DNA of 64,000 nucleotides from a virus. The DNA lies in IMG/VR virus record IMGVR_UViG_3300042559_000515, positions 19,631 to 83,630 of that record; one strand, written 5' to 3'. Both the position numbers and the translations under genes were made by a program. The notes below the pieces were generated by a model that saw nothing but the letters and a program-made list of their open reading frames with translations, was not told the DNA's origin and searched no databases. Below are positions 49,198 to 58,389 of this stretch, one piece after another. The stretch's first letter is position 1. Each line of letters starts with the position of its first letter.

Positions 49198-50038
49198 CCC
49201 CTCTTGGGATTGACCATCCGATGCTCTGACCACTGTCCGCACTTTGTCCGTTGTCACTACTGTTCTCATTGTTATAACACTGCTTCTTGTATGGGCAACT
49301 CTTACATACCCGATGGGTTTGTTCCAACCATGAAGGTCGTACTGGAGGTTCATTATCTTCTAACGCACGCACCACGGTATGGCAGGAGGCTAGGATGGAG
49401 TCAACAATATCAGGTTGGTATTGAATTGAAAACTCTTTGACATCCTGATTTGCTTTCCATTCATAAAGAATGACTGCATCATGGATGTTTAGGCAATGCA
49501 TGTACAACTGTGTTTGACGCACATGCGATGGGAAAGGTTTCTTAATACTTGCCCAAAGACCATCAATAGTTACTTCACCACGAGCGTAAGGTGCAAACAA
49601 TGCGTAGTCTTCCATACGGATTGTTCCGACACCGAGGCTCTTGATTTCAAGAACAGCCTTCCCCTTGGAGTCATTGATAATGCCGTCTGCATGACCGATG
49701 ATGTGGTGGTCAGCATCCTTGATAGGAACTTCGGCTTGCTCTAAGACACCAGCCTCAGTAAGCCACTTCTGCCACTTCTCATGGATAAGGTGACCTTCAG
49801 CAAAAATGTTTAAACGCTGTAATGAAAACGATTCACTAGGACCTGGGTAACCAGTAATCTTGTACCAAGAGGAGCGTGGGCACCAGTCCTTCTTACAAAT
49901 CTCTGAAGGGTGCAGGTGGAGAGAATCACGCTCTTCACTGCTCTTGGCGTTCTTCTCCAAGAGAAGTCGCTCTACTGGTGCTAGGAGCCTGTAGGGGCTG
50001 CTTAAAAGCCTCTTCATGTCTTCTGTCTTGATGGTCAT
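49106..50038 (-). CDS. Cas4/RecB-like PD-(D/E)XK exonuclease, 310 aa
   Basis: RecB-type nuclease core: GHLIH (His83), GHADGI (Asp118), AVLEIKS with E131-x-K133, and HVRQTQLYMHCL (Gln175). Cysteines flank the core: Cys48 or Cys53 before it and Cys245-x2-Cys248-x5-Cys254 after it, the Cas4/AddB layout for a [4Fe-4S] cluster. The last 50 residues (Asn/Ser/Gln-rich) overlap the next gene. Likely processes DNA ends for RecA. No cas genes nearby. Confidence 0.9.
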   Translation of the reverse strand: MTIKTEDMKRLLSSPYRLLAPVERLLLEKNAKSSEERDSLHLHPSEICKKDWCPRSSWYKITGYPGPSESFSLQRLNIFAEGHLIHEKWQKWLTEAGVLEQAEVPIKDADHHIIGHADGIINDSKGKAVLEIKSLGVGTIRMEDYALFAPYARGEVTIDGLWASIKKPFPSHVRQTQLYMHCLNIHDAVILYEWKANQDVKEFSIQYQPDIVDSILASCHTVVRALEDNEPPVRPSWLEQTHRVCKSCPYKKQCYNNENSSDNGQSADSGQSIGWSIPRGDEQVSEQVSPTRTTNGPDSESSREPRRIIR

Positions 50039-50358
50039 TCTGCACCTGTCATTTCAATAAAGTCATCTTCGGCAAGAACAACATATCTGCGACCTGCAAG
50101 GTCAAACTGAAGTACTGGCATTCGGTCTTCTACGATTGCTCGTTCAACCAACTCACGAAGGTCAACCTCTTTTAAGGTGATGGACTTCTTGTTAGTAGTG
50201 AACTTATTTTCAAATAAAAACTCTGCCGAACGCACATCGTTCTTGCGTAGCCAGAAAGACCCTGAGCCAGCATTACGACTTCCCTTGTAAGTATCAGCAG
50301 TGCGCTTTTCCTGCTTACGAGAAGTCTTCATAATTTGACGCTTCTCTTCAAGGTTCAC
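50035..50358 (-). CDS. Small PD-(D/E)XK resolvase-like nuclease, 107 aa
   Basis: KQEKRTADTYKGSRNAGSGSFWLRKNDVRSAEFLFENKFT: Glu17, Asp41 and ExK at 50-52 match the Holliday-junction-resolvase-type endonucleases of phages. Its start overlaps the recA stop by 4 nt. Confidence 0.8.
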   Translation of the reverse strand: MNLEEKRQIMKTSRKQEKRTADTYKGSRNAGSGSFWLRKNDVRSAEFLFENKFTTNKKSITLKEVDLRELVERAIVEDRMPVLQFDLAGRRYVVLAEDDFIEMTGAE

Positions 50359-51374
50359 AGTTCAATACCGTGCTTCTCAAAGACATCCTTACGAAGGCTT
50401 GCTTGCATGTCAAGGTCTTCACGGACACCAGCAAGTGCCTTGTCCTTACCCTGCCAACGCTCTCCACCGTATGAGTAGAACGCACCTGCACGCTCAATGA
50501 TGTTGGATGCAATGCCGATGTTCACCATGTCCTTGATGACATCAAAGTCGCCAAACTCAAAATTAGTTGCGTCTGCAAAGTAGAAGTCAACAATGGCTGA
50601 CTGCTGTGGTCGGTGTGTCTTGTTCTTAATAGTACGACCCTTGATGGACTGACCAACGGTCTCGTCTTTCTCCTTGAGCCACTCATCACGCTTGACTTCA
50701 ACACGACAGAAGTAGTGGAAGTTCTTTGCCTTACCACCTGGGGTAGTGCGGTTGTCTCCCCACATGACACCAATCTTCTCACGCCACTGGTTAATGATGA
50801 GACCAGTACAACCACGGTCTTCTTCAATCAATGAACGCTTCTGTGACTTAGAAGACTTGCGGAAGAATTTGCCAGTAAGACGGGCACCGAGACCAACGGT
50901 GAACTCTTCCATCATCTTCTCTGCTTCTGCGTCTGGAACGAGCGCAGGCAAAGAGTCAATAACAATCATGTCAACTGCACGGTTGTCCAACGCACGGATA
51001 GCGAGGTCATACACCTGCTCCATGATGTTGTTCTCCACAATCCAGAGACGGTCAAGGTCTACACCGATTGCCTTTGCATACTCAGGAACGAAGTCCTCAG
51101 CCGCAATCCACATGGCGCAAAACTCTGGGTCAAGTGCTTGGTTAGCCGCAATGGTCTTGAATGCCATAGCAGTCTTACCTGATGACTCTTCACCAATGAT
51201 TTCACTCCACTGGTTAACAGGCCAACCTCCACCAAGCATCAGGTCGTAGGACAAGACACCAGTGGTGATGCGTGGAATCATCTCACGAACATCAGAGCCT
51301 CGGACGATGCTTCCATCACCGTACTTCTTTTTGACTGATGCGATGATGGATTGAAGTGATTCGTATTCTGACAT
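50355..51374 (-). CDS. recA: RecA-like recombinase
   Basis: ATP-dependent strand-exchange protein. Walker A GEESSGKT (61-68), catalytic Glu93 (AAEDF), Walker B VDMIVIDSLPAL (Asp140), the L1/L2 region (GLIINQWREKIGVMWGDNRTTPGGKA) and an N-terminal KKKYGDGSIVRGSD as in bacterial RecA. At 339 aa it is close to host RecA length but diverged. It lies between a nuclease and polymerase genes, in a replication-recombination unit. GAGGT ribosome site. Confidence 0.95.
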   Translation of the reverse strand: MSEYESLQSIIASVKKKYGDGSIVRGSDVREMIPRITTGVLSYDLMLGGGWPVNQWSEIIGEESSGKTAMAFKTIAANQALDPEFCAMWIAAEDFVPEYAKAIGVDLDRLWIVENNIMEQVYDLAIRALDNRAVDMIVIDSLPALVPDAEAEKMMEEFTVGLGARLTGKFFRKSSKSQKRSLIEEDRGCTGLIINQWREKIGVMWGDNRTTPGGKAKNFHYFCRVEVKRDEWLKEKDETVGQSIKGRTIKNKTHRPQQSAIVDFYFADATNFEFGDFDVIKDMVNIGIASNIIERAGAFYSYGGERWQGKDKALAGVREDLDMQASLRKDVFEKHGIEL

Positions 51375-51377
51375 TTG

Positions 51378-51782
51378 TTACCTCGGTAGTGCTTGGTCGT
51401 ACATGCCGTTCCAACCACACTCGTAACAGCGTGGTGCTGGGCTTGCACCGTTAATCATGGTGTTATGACCACGCCCTGTCCTGCTGAAAACATAAATGCT
51501 TCCGCAATCTGGGCAGGTCATGTTACCTTCTTTGCGTGTGGCTTCACCACCTTGCCACAAACGAATTGCAGTACTCATGTCAATCTGTTCGTTGGCACCA
51601 CGACTTGGGTCAAGCAACTCCTGTCGTCCACCTTGTTGCACAACATTATGTTGTTGCTGTTGTGGAGACTGCATGGGAGTTTGCATAGGCATATTCAACG
51701 GAGGAGTTGTGGGGGGAGTTGTGTAAGTGCGTTGCGGTGTAGGTGTCTCACCAGCAAGTTTTTTTGACCACCAATCAGTCAT
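51378..51782 (-). CDS. Pro/Gln-rich protein with zinc ribbon, 134 aa
   Basis: ATG 51782 overlaps the upstream TGA. N-terminal half is Pro/Thr/Gln-rich and disordered, C-terminal half has TCPDCGSIYVF...PRCYECGWNGMY, a CxxC-x23-CxxC zinc ribbon. Position just upstream of recA suggests an accessory role. Confidence 0.75.
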   Translation of the reverse strand: MTDWWSKKLAGETPTPQRTYTTPPTTPPLNMPMQTPMQSPQQQQHNVVQQGGRQELLDPSRGANEQIDMSTAIRLWQGGEATRKEGNMTCPDCGSIYVFSRTGRGHNTMINGASPAPRCYECGWNGMYDQALPR

Positions 51783-52131
51783 CTTCGTATTCCTCCAATG
51801 AATCCTGTTCAACCATAAGAATTACTTTTTCTGAGTCTAATAGTTTATTGATTAATGCGACACCGTGTGACACGAGTGTTCTATGAAACTCATCCTTGAT
51901 GTCCTCTGATAAGTCGTGGATGCTCTTTAATTCACAAAACCAATCAGAGCATTGCAATACTTCTTCTAATAACCCCGTGGTTGTCAGAAGTGCCCAGCGA
52001 GCGATGACATCATAAGTTTCAATCTCTTGAACTTCTTCGGAAGGCATAGAGAACCCTGCCTCATGGGCAAAGTCTTGTCCCAAAGAGGGTGACAGCATAA
52101 GGTAATACATTCTTTTGTCCACTGCACTCAT
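51775..52131 (-). CDS. Hypothetical helical protein, 118 aa
   Basis: All-helical, acidic end (VEQDSLEEYEDD). Contains YDVIARWALLTTTGLLEEVLQCSDWFCEL. Overlaps the polymerase gene by 4 nt and precedes the zinc-ribbon gene. No family recognised. Confidence 0.7.
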   Translation of the reverse strand: MSAVDKRMYYLMLSPSLGQDFAHEAGFSMPSEEVQEIETYDVIARWALLTTTGLLEEVLQCSDWFCELKSIHDLSEDIKDEFHRTLVSHGVALINKLLDSEKVILMVEQDSLEEYEDD

Positions 52132-54176
52132 CCTTTTGCCTCAGCCCAACTGTAGGCAGAGTCGCATGAAACAACTAAGGGTACTGCATCTATGACCCGA
52201 CCATGTCCCATAGTCTCTATGAACTTAGGGGTCAATTCATCAATGATGTCTTCATTTACTGACACCACCAATTCGTCATGCACCTGCACCAGCAACTGGG
52301 CGTCAAAGCCCTCCAGAAGCCCTGAGATGCCCACCATAGCCTCTTTACATAGGTCAGCCGCAGAACCCTGCACCACGGCGTTCACAGCCTGTCTCTCGGC
52401 ACGAGAGCGCACATACTCGTCTTGGGAGTTGAGGTCTGAAAGGCGCCTACGGCGACCATACAAGGTAGATACATACCCCTTCTTTCTACCAGACTCAATG
52501 ACCTGTCGTTTCCACTCGGTAAGACCAGCGAACTGCTTGTAGTACTGGTCAATCATGTGGCGAGCCTCTTCAATAGAAATGCCTGTGGTGTTTGCCAACT
52601 TGTGTGGTCCTCCACCGTATGCGGTAAGAAAGTTAACGCCCTTACCAATCTGTCGCTCTTCGCTGGTCACCTCTTCAAGTGGCTTCTTAAGGAGCAAAGC
52701 GGCGGCTCCTGCGTGAATGTCCTCTTCGTTTTTAAAGATTCTAATTAGTTGTTTATCCTGAGAAAACATTGCCATGACCCGCAATTCAATTTGGTCATAG
52801 TCAGCCACCAGCAACTTGTAACCCTCTGGCGCCACGAACAGGCTTCGTACTGAAGACGAGCGTGGGATGTTCTGAAGGTTTGGGTTACTGGAAGATAAAC
52901 GACCTGTGGCTGTGCGGTGCAAATGAAATGAAGGATGCAACTTACTGTTGTTCAACTTAGGAATCAGACCATCAACATATGTTGATTTAAGTTTCTGCAT
53001 TTCTGAATACTCCAGAAGGAGTGGCACTACTGGGTGTTCGTGCTTTAACTTCTGTAGTGATTCTTCATCAACAGATGGCGCACCCTTGGCTGTCTTCTTC
53101 ACGGGCTTTAACGCCAGACCACCTTCACGCTTCTTGTTGAACAAGAGAGCCTGCTTATGTGGGTTGGAGTCAGGGTTGAACCCAACAAAGGAATGTTCAC
53201 TAATGGCAAGAATGATGTCACGAAGTTTTCCATCTAATTCTTTACCTAATGTTTTTAACGCACGAGAATCAACGAGGATTCCATTGTTCTCCATCTCCAT
53301 CAATACACGGAGGACTTTAACATCAAGTTTGAATGCGTTCTCTAGTTCTTCGTTAGAACTAATGATTCTCCACATGCGTGTGTAGAGCGACCATGTCCAG
53401 CGAGCGTCAAGGTGCACATACCGTGCCGCTTTATCAAACGGAACGGTGTCAATGATTGCGCCCAACTTTCCTTCACGACCATGTGAGTGTGTGCGAAAGT
53501 TATTGAGTACTACCTGCTCCATGGAGTAACTCATAAGGTTCTCATCAAGAATGTGTTGCATCAAGATGGTGTCAAAGAAAGGACCCGATGGGATTTCTCC
53601 GTAGTACTTGCCGATAGAGCGAGCGTCAAACTTGACATTGTGACCAATCTTGACAGCGTTACTAAAGAACAGTGGCTTGAGTATCTCAAGTACTGCTGAA
53701 CGGTCTAATTGTTCTGGCACTTCATCGTGTGTTGCTGGGATGTGGTAACGAGCCTTTGCTGATGACTCTTGACCATTCTTAAGCAACTTTCGGTAACCCT
53801 CTGGTGGAACAGTGGAGCCATCACCAATTTCTTCTGGTATCAAAACGACACCAACACGGTGACCCATGGGAATAGCCCAAGAGTGACCGTGTGTGGCTAA
53901 GGCAATCCAAAACACCTCATTACGCAATGGGTCAAGTGCTAACTCACCACGATATTTGTTCTCAAGGTTTTCACGAGCCTTCCGAGCAATCTCAGGTGTA
54001 GGACTCTTCAACTTAGAGAGATGTGTTTTCCATTCCTGTTCAACAATCTCAATAAGGTTGGGATGCCGTTCCAAATTCCCACGGGTCTCCACATCAAATG
54101 CGAAGGCTCCGTGTTGCTGAATAATGGAAACGGCTTCCCTTACCTCATCAAGCGTTGTTACAACGCCGTAAGACAT
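52128..54176 (-). CDS. polA: Family A DNA polymerase with 3'-5' exonuclease
   Basis: DnaQ-like exonuclease: DVET (28-31), HNVKFDARSIG (Asp184) and YVHLDA (Asp257). Polymerase: RTATGRLSSSNPNLQNIP (421-438), motif A ADYDQIELRVMA (Asp459/Asp461), motif B RQIGKGVNFLTAYGG (Arg508, Lys512, Phe516, Tyr520) and motif C QVHDELVV (His633, Asp634). No 5'-3' exonuclease domain; at 682 aa it is a Klenow-like replicative phage polymerase. Phe516 at the position of Taq Phe667 predicts discrimination against dideoxynucleotides. Confidence 0.97.
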   Translation of the reverse strand: MSYGVVTTLDEVREAVSIIQQHGAFAFDVETRGNLERHPNLIEIVEQEWKTHLSKLKSPTPEIARKARENLENKYRGELALDPLRNEVFWIALATHGHSWAIPMGHRVGVVLIPEEIGDGSTVPPEGYRKLLKNGQESSAKARYHIPATHDEVPEQLDRSAVLEILKPLFFSNAVKIGHNVKFDARSIGKYYGEIPSGPFFDTILMQHILDENLMSYSMEQVVLNNFRTHSHGREGKLGAIIDTVPFDKAARYVHLDARWTWSLYTRMWRIISSNEELENAFKLDVKVLRVLMEMENNGILVDSRALKTLGKELDGKLRDIILAISEHSFVGFNPDSNPHKQALLFNKKREGGLALKPVKKTAKGAPSVDEESLQKLKHEHPVVPLLLEYSEMQKLKSTYVDGLIPKLNNSKLHPSFHLHRTATGRLSSSNPNLQNIPRSSSVRSLFVAPEGYKLLVADYDQIELRVMAMFSQDKQLIRIFKNEEDIHAGAAALLLKKPLEEVTSEERQIGKGVNFLTAYGGGPHKLANTTGISIEEARHMIDQYYKQFAGLTEWKRQVIESGRKKGYVSTLYGRRRRLSDLNSQDEYVRSRAERQAVNAVVQGSAADLCKEAMVGISGLLEGFDAQLLVQVHDELVVSVNEDIIDELTPKFIETMGHGRVIDAVPLVVSCDSAYSWAEAKG

Positions 54177-54886
54177 TAGTCGTCTGTCTGAATCTCAAGT
54201 GCAACTTCAGCGAGTGTCTTACGAGACGGTGTGCGAATGATTTCGTCCGTGTATGCGTTGCCACTGAAATGGTTGAGGTCCTCTTTGGACAAAGCCTCAA
54301 GGCTCCATTCCTCAAGGTCGCCTTCACGAACCATCTGATGGTTGGTAGAGGTTGTAGCACCCTTACCTGAGCGTGACACAGTCCAATAGTGCTTAGACAG
54401 TGGTCCCATTGCTGGGTGGTCATTGAAGTTCTTAAGTGAGTCAATAACTCGTGCGCCAACTTCGTATGAACGAAGCACTGGCTCTTCCCCTGGTGTCAAG
54501 AGGACAACATTAAAGTTAAAGCGCCATGACGGACGGTTACCTGCTTCACAGAGTGGGCAAGAGGTACCTGAATCCATGTCAGCAATACATGTGAATGACA
54601 TCTGACCTTTGCGCTCTACCCAGTGCTGGCGGTAGCGAGCGTATGGTGCGTCCTCAATGAACTTGATGATTTGGATTGACTCAGTCACCTTGAGGCGCTT
54701 TGCGTAATCACCATCGCTGTTAGTGGAGGTGCGCTCGGTGCTACCCCAACCACTGCGCACTACTTTGCGTACTGGTTCACTTGTTTCTGCTTGTGGCTTA
54801 CGAATAAGCCCTGAATCATTGGATGCTTTGGAAGGTTCCGTGAACTCTTGTTCATCGTCTTCAAAGTCGTTGTCCCATCTACCCAT
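54176..54886 (-). CDS. Single-stranded-DNA-binding-like protein, 236 aa
   Basis: Matches the plan of actinophage SSB-like proteins: IQIIKFIEDAPYARYRQHWVE, GQMSFTCIADMDSGTSCPLCEAGNRPSWRFNFNVVLL with a Cys pair (zinc, as in T4 gp32), and an acidic C-terminus EIQTDD. Preceding acidic N-terminus. Its position immediately upstream of polA supports a replication role. AAGGAGCAAACAAC site. Confidence 0.8.
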   Translation of the reverse strand: MGRWDNDFEDDEQEFTEPSKASNDSGLIRKPQAETSEPVRKVVRSGWGSTERTSTNSDGDYAKRLKVTESIQIIKFIEDAPYARYRQHWVERKGQMSFTCIADMDSGTSCPLCEAGNRPSWRFNFNVVLLTPGEEPVLRSYEVGARVIDSLKNFNDHPAMGPLSKHYWTVSRSGKGATTSTNHQMVREGDLEEWSLEALSKEDLNHFSGNAYTDEIIRTPSRKTLAEVALEIQTDD

Positions 54887-54898
54887 GTTGTTTGCTCC

Positions 54899-55351
54899 TT
54901 ACTTGGGCCAATTGGCTTGTATGTAGTGAATGAAAGATACCCAATTGTTGGCGTCTTGCCAACTAGGATTTCTATCTCCCATAAGATTATTTTGGTCAAG
55001 TGCTGTTAGTAACACTTCAACCTGCTCACGGGAATAGAGACGATACCCCTTGCGGTCGGCGTTTAACAACTCCGCACCGCTTGCTTTTGAGGTTCGGTAT
55101 GTGGGGGCAGGAATCCACCCCTTGCGCTCCCATTTGCGAAGGGTAACCGCAGAACGACCAATTACTTTTGCTACTGAACCAACGGTGTACAACTCACGGT
55201 GAACACCACCAATCATTACAAGTTTCTTTGGCACCCCTCGGAACGGGTCATCAACTACTGACCCCTGCTCTGGTTTAAGAGGGCGATTCTTTGGCTTCTT
55301 TTTTCCTGGGTAATCAGGTAAGTCACCAAAAAGTTCAAGGACATCTCTCAT
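54899..55351 (-). CDS. MerR-like HTH protein, 150 aa
   Basis: LYTVGSVAKVIGRSAVTLRKWERKGWIPAPTYR...GYRLYSREQVEVLLTALDQ is a MerR-type winged HTH. A basic N-terminal extension (KKKPKNRPLKP) precedes it. Regulator of replication genes or a DNA-binding accessory factor. Confidence 0.88.
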   Translation of the reverse strand: MRDVLELFGDLPDYPGKKKPKNRPLKPEQGSVVDDPFRGVPKKLVMIGGVHRELYTVGSVAKVIGRSAVTLRKWERKGWIPAPTYRTSKASGAELLNADRKGYRLYSREQVEVLLTALDQNNLMGDRNPSWQDANNWVSFIHYIQANWPK

Positions 55352-55764
55352 GCCTTAAAAGCCCATGATTCTTTCTCTGTGTAAAACGACATGATGATGT
55401 CTTCCAGAGACTTGTCTGACCAAGCCAATCCTAAAATCTTGTCTTCGCTAAGTACTTCTATAACTTCTTTGACATCGTCCCAGAGGTTATTGTCTCGTGC
55501 CCACTGCTCAGCCGATGCAGTATCAAAAGAACGGGACACACGCTTTTCACGCTTAAGATTTAAATCACCGACAGTCAACCAGATGTGTCCCTTATCGTCA
55601 GGTGTACCGAAGTTTTCTACAGCAACAGACAGTTCTTTTTTCATGTCGTTGGTGCGTTTTTCAATAAGCGCAAGTGTGTCTTTTGACTTCTTGTACTCCT
55701 CAGCCAATCGCTCTAGGTAAGCAGTATCTGGCTGTGGTTGCTCTTCTCGTTTTACAACTCTCAC
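55348..55764 (-). CDS. Coiled-coil phage protein, 138 aa
   Basis: Coiled coil (YLERLAEEYKKSKDTLALIEKRTNDMKKELSVAVENFG), then a hairpin (KGHIWLTVGDLNLKREKRVSRSFD) and helices. Same layout as the 122 aa protein at 37148. Overlaps the HTH gene by 4 nt. Function unknown. Confidence 0.75.
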   Translation of the reverse strand: MRVVKREEQPQPDTAYLERLAEEYKKSKDTLALIEKRTNDMKKELSVAVENFGTPDDKGHIWLTVGDLNLKREKRVSRSFDTASAEQWARDNNLWDDVKEVIEVLSEDKILGLAWSDKSLEDIIMSFYTEKESWAFKA

Positions 55765-55949
55765 GAAACTACAAGACTGATGTCGGTGTCAAGAGAATGT
55801 ACAAGTTCAGAAATTAAGTGCTGTGCTTCTTCTGAAGTAAGCGGAGTTGCTGTTTCTGTGTCCAACATTTGGTCATCCATAAAGTCTGTCAAAAACTTGA
55901 CAAATTTTTCTGCAATTTCAATTGTTTCATAGTCATCGTATTTTTGCAT
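55761..55949 (-). CDS. Small acidic protein, 62 aa
   Basis: Acidic helical protein (YETIEIAEKFVKFLTDFMDDQML). Short spacing after the SNF2 gene. No family recognised. Confidence 0.65.
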   Translation of the reverse strand: MQKYDDYETIEIAEKFVKFLTDFMDDQMLDTETATPLTSEEAQHLISELVHSLDTDISLVVS

Positions 55950-55951
55950 TG

Positions 55952-57496
55952 TTATACCTCTGTATTTTTAAGGAAGTCGGAAAGTGTACCGAGATTTAGT
56001 TCAAATTTACCCTGTTGGTCGTACTGCTTGTCAAGGAACGCTGAATTAATACCACGCTTTTGCATGAGCATTTCGTACTGCCGTTCTTCAATAGACCCCT
56101 TCATTACGAACGAGGTAATTGTGACATGGGGGTGTGTTGAGGATAGTCGGATGATACGGGCGTCTCTTTGGTCCAGTTTTCCAGCCGACCAAGGGAGGTC
56201 GTAAGAGATGAGGTAATTGGCTTGTGGTAAGTCCACGCCATAGCCTCCCGCATCAGAGGATAAAAAGAGCCGAACATTACTGTCGGTTTGGAATTTGGTT
56301 TTAGCACGGTCTCGCTCATCTGCACCCATACCACCCATGAAGAGTACGCTCTCTGTAAGTCCTGTAGTTGCCTCTTGGATAAGCCGTAGGTTCTTCTTAA
56401 AGAACGAGAATAGAACCACTTTGTTATTTGGGTCTTCATTAAGTACATCCGTAATATAAGAAATAACGGCATCTAGTTTGGGTGTCTTAGCGCTCGTGGG
56501 GACCCAGTTGCTTTTGACGATTGCTGAAGCGTACTGACTGCCTTCTGTATTTTGTGTGGGGTCGTCAAACGCTTGTGCTGAGTCCAAAACCAACTGAGGG
56601 TTATCGCAGAGCATGCGGAGCACAGTAAGGCGAGCCATAATTTGACCTTGAGCGTCATTTCCATTTCCTCCGTTGTAGTGTGCCCACAAGTCAAATCCAC
56701 GACCAGTTGTTGTGATTGCTTTGCTGATTTCGTTTTGTAGGTCTTTGCTTATTTTCTCATACGCCGATGCACCTGCACTGTCAAACGGAACAGGAACGAC
56801 TTGTGTGATTACTTTGGGTAATTGGTCAGCAATGTCATCACGAGTTTTTCTAATCATGACTTCTGACAAAGATTCATTTAATGCTTGTAAGTTTCGGTAA
56901 CGCACTGGAGCGCCAAAGTGGTTACGCACAATGAAGGTGCGGTCAAAAATATCAAAGCGACCTAGCACTGATGGGTCAACAAACTCCATGATTGAAAACA
57001 ATTCTTCTGGTTTGTTCTCAATAGGTTGACCAGTGAGTGCAAAGCGATACTGGAATCGCTTACCTAACTTCTTTAACATCTTTGAACGCTTGGCACGGGG
57101 AGACTTGATGATGGTGGCTTCATCAATCACCATTGCATTAGCCCCAAGGTGCGTCAAGAATGTCTGGTCATTAAGAAGAACCTCTGGGTTGACAATGATG
57201 TAGCGACAGCGCAATGCGGTACGCCAAAGGACTTCCCGTTGCTTGGGTGTGCCATCAATAACGACCGCCGTGGAGTCGGTGAACTTCTTAATCTCACGAA
57301 GCCATTGGTATTTCAGCGAAGACGGAACAACAATAAGCACACGGTCTACTTCATTACTTTTGATTAGTTCTTCTATAGCCGAAAGAGTTGTAACTGTCTT
57401 ACCAGCACCCATGACCATGGCAAGAAGCATTTGACCTGTGTCAGCCATCTTCTGGCTTGCTTCTTCTTGGAATGGGTAGAGAGTTCCTTTAAACAT
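55952..57496 (-). CDS. SNF2-family DNA-dependent ATPase, 514 aa
   Basis: Helicase lobes with Walker A MVMGAGKT (27-34), IVVPSSL, DEAT at 125-128 as the variant Walker B, LTGQPIEN, and a second lobe with VLFSFFKKN, GGYGVDL and motif VI RDARIIRL. The DEAT box and MGAGKT loop separate it from the plus-strand SNF2 protein. ATG 57496 overlaps the primase stop (TAATG), deciding the start. Probably aids replication forks or rec repair. Confidence 0.92.
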   Translation of the reverse strand: MFKGTLYPFQEEASQKMADTGQMLLAMVMGAGKTVTTLSAIEELIKSNEVDRVLIVVPSSLKYQWLREIKKFTDSTAVVIDGTPKQREVLWRTALRCRYIIVNPEVLLNDQTFLTHLGANAMVIDEATIIKSPRAKRSKMLKKLGKRFQYRFALTGQPIENKPEELFSIMEFVDPSVLGRFDIFDRTFIVRNHFGAPVRYRNLQALNESLSEVMIRKTRDDIADQLPKVITQVVPVPFDSAGASAYEKISKDLQNEISKAITTTGRGFDLWAHYNGGNGNDAQGQIMARLTVLRMLCDNPQLVLDSAQAFDDPTQNTEGSQYASAIVKSNWVPTSAKTPKLDAVISYITDVLNEDPNNKVVLFSFFKKNLRLIQEATTGLTESVLFMGGMGADERDRAKTKFQTDSNVRLFLSSDAGGYGVDLPQANYLISYDLPWSAGKLDQRDARIIRLSSTHPHVTITSFVMKGSIEERQYEMLMQKRGINSAFLDKQYDQQGKFELNLGTLSDFLKNTEV

Positions 57497-58389
57497 TACA
57501 ACCACCAAGGAATAACTGAAGAGCCGACAATGGCTTCTTCTAACTCTGTATCTGTCATATCCCCAATGTCCTTTGCCTTCGTGTGGCTGTACTTCATCCA
57601 GTACACACCACCCTTTAGCAATGGCATGTCTTTAAAAATCTTTTTAGCACTAGCAATACCTGCTTCATCATTGTCCATTGCAATAATCAGTTTGTCTGCA
57701 ACTGAGTAGGTCAACTGCAACTGCTTCTTACTTACTTGAGCGCCGAATGTGGCAAGGCATTGCATCCCATCAAAGGATGAAGCAAAGCGAACAACATCTA
57801 AAGGTGACTCTACAAGAATAGCAGTGGACGATTTAAAGCGCTCAATACCAAACAGTGTTTCACTCTTCTTAACACCTGTTGGGTGGTTGTACACAAAACC
57901 ATTTCCCTTTTCCTGCCAACCAAGTAACTCACCTTCGGAAGAGACGATGGGAATAATCCATGCGTGCTTATCAGCGTTCCACCTGATGCCATGCTTGCGA
58001 GCAACATCTTCTGACAAGTTTCTGCTTGCAAGAATCTTTGCTGGAACTTCTTCGTAGTGGAGATACATCTGGTGGTCAACATTTGGACGCTTTTCCCACT
58101 TAGGCATCTGCAACCGTTCAACACTGTTGTTCATCAGCATTTGTGTAACAGAGAAATCGTCTTTACCTGTCAACTCCATGATGAGTTGTGGAAGTGTCCC
58201 ACGAGAACCACAGGAGTAACAAATCCAAAGACCTGAGTCGGCGTTCATAGACCATGAAGGAGAGTTATCGTCCTTACCTGTGCGTGCTAGGTGGACAGGG
58301 CATCGTGCAGATATTTCTTGTCCTGCTCTACGGACATCCACACCGATGGACATCAAGAAGTCTGCGAGGTCAGTAGTTCCAGCCATCAT
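57496..58389 (-). CDS. DnaG-type primase, 297 aa
   Basis: Zinc-binding N-terminus with Cys30, His33, Cys57, Cys60 (ARCPVH...ICYSCG), then a TOPRIM core: ILVESPLDVVRFA (Glu194) and IIAMDNDEAG (Asp239/Asp241). Short compared with full-length DnaG, lacking the C-terminal helicase-binding domain. It makes RNA primers; the helicase gene lies just upstream with a 20 nt overlap. Confidence 0.93.
   Translation of the reverse strand: MMAGTTDLADFLMSIGVDVRRAGQEISARCPVHLARTGKDDNSPSWSMNADSGLWICYSCGSRGTLPQLIMELTGKDDFSVTQMLMNNSVERLQMPKWEKRPNVDHQMYLHYEEVPAKILASRNLSEDVARKHGIRWNADKHAWIIPIVSSEGELLGWQEKGNGFVYNHPTGVKKSETLFGIERFKSSTAILVESPLDVVRFASSFDGMQCLATFGAQVSKKQLQLTYSVADKLIIAMDNDEAGIASAKKIFKDMPLLKGGVYWMKYSHTKAKDIGDMTDTELEEAIVGSSVIPWWL

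Noticed and set aside
49106-50038. CRISPR association of the Cas4-like nuclease
   Set aside because: No repeat-spacer array and no other cas gene in the window; Cas4-like nucleases are common phage recombination enzymes.
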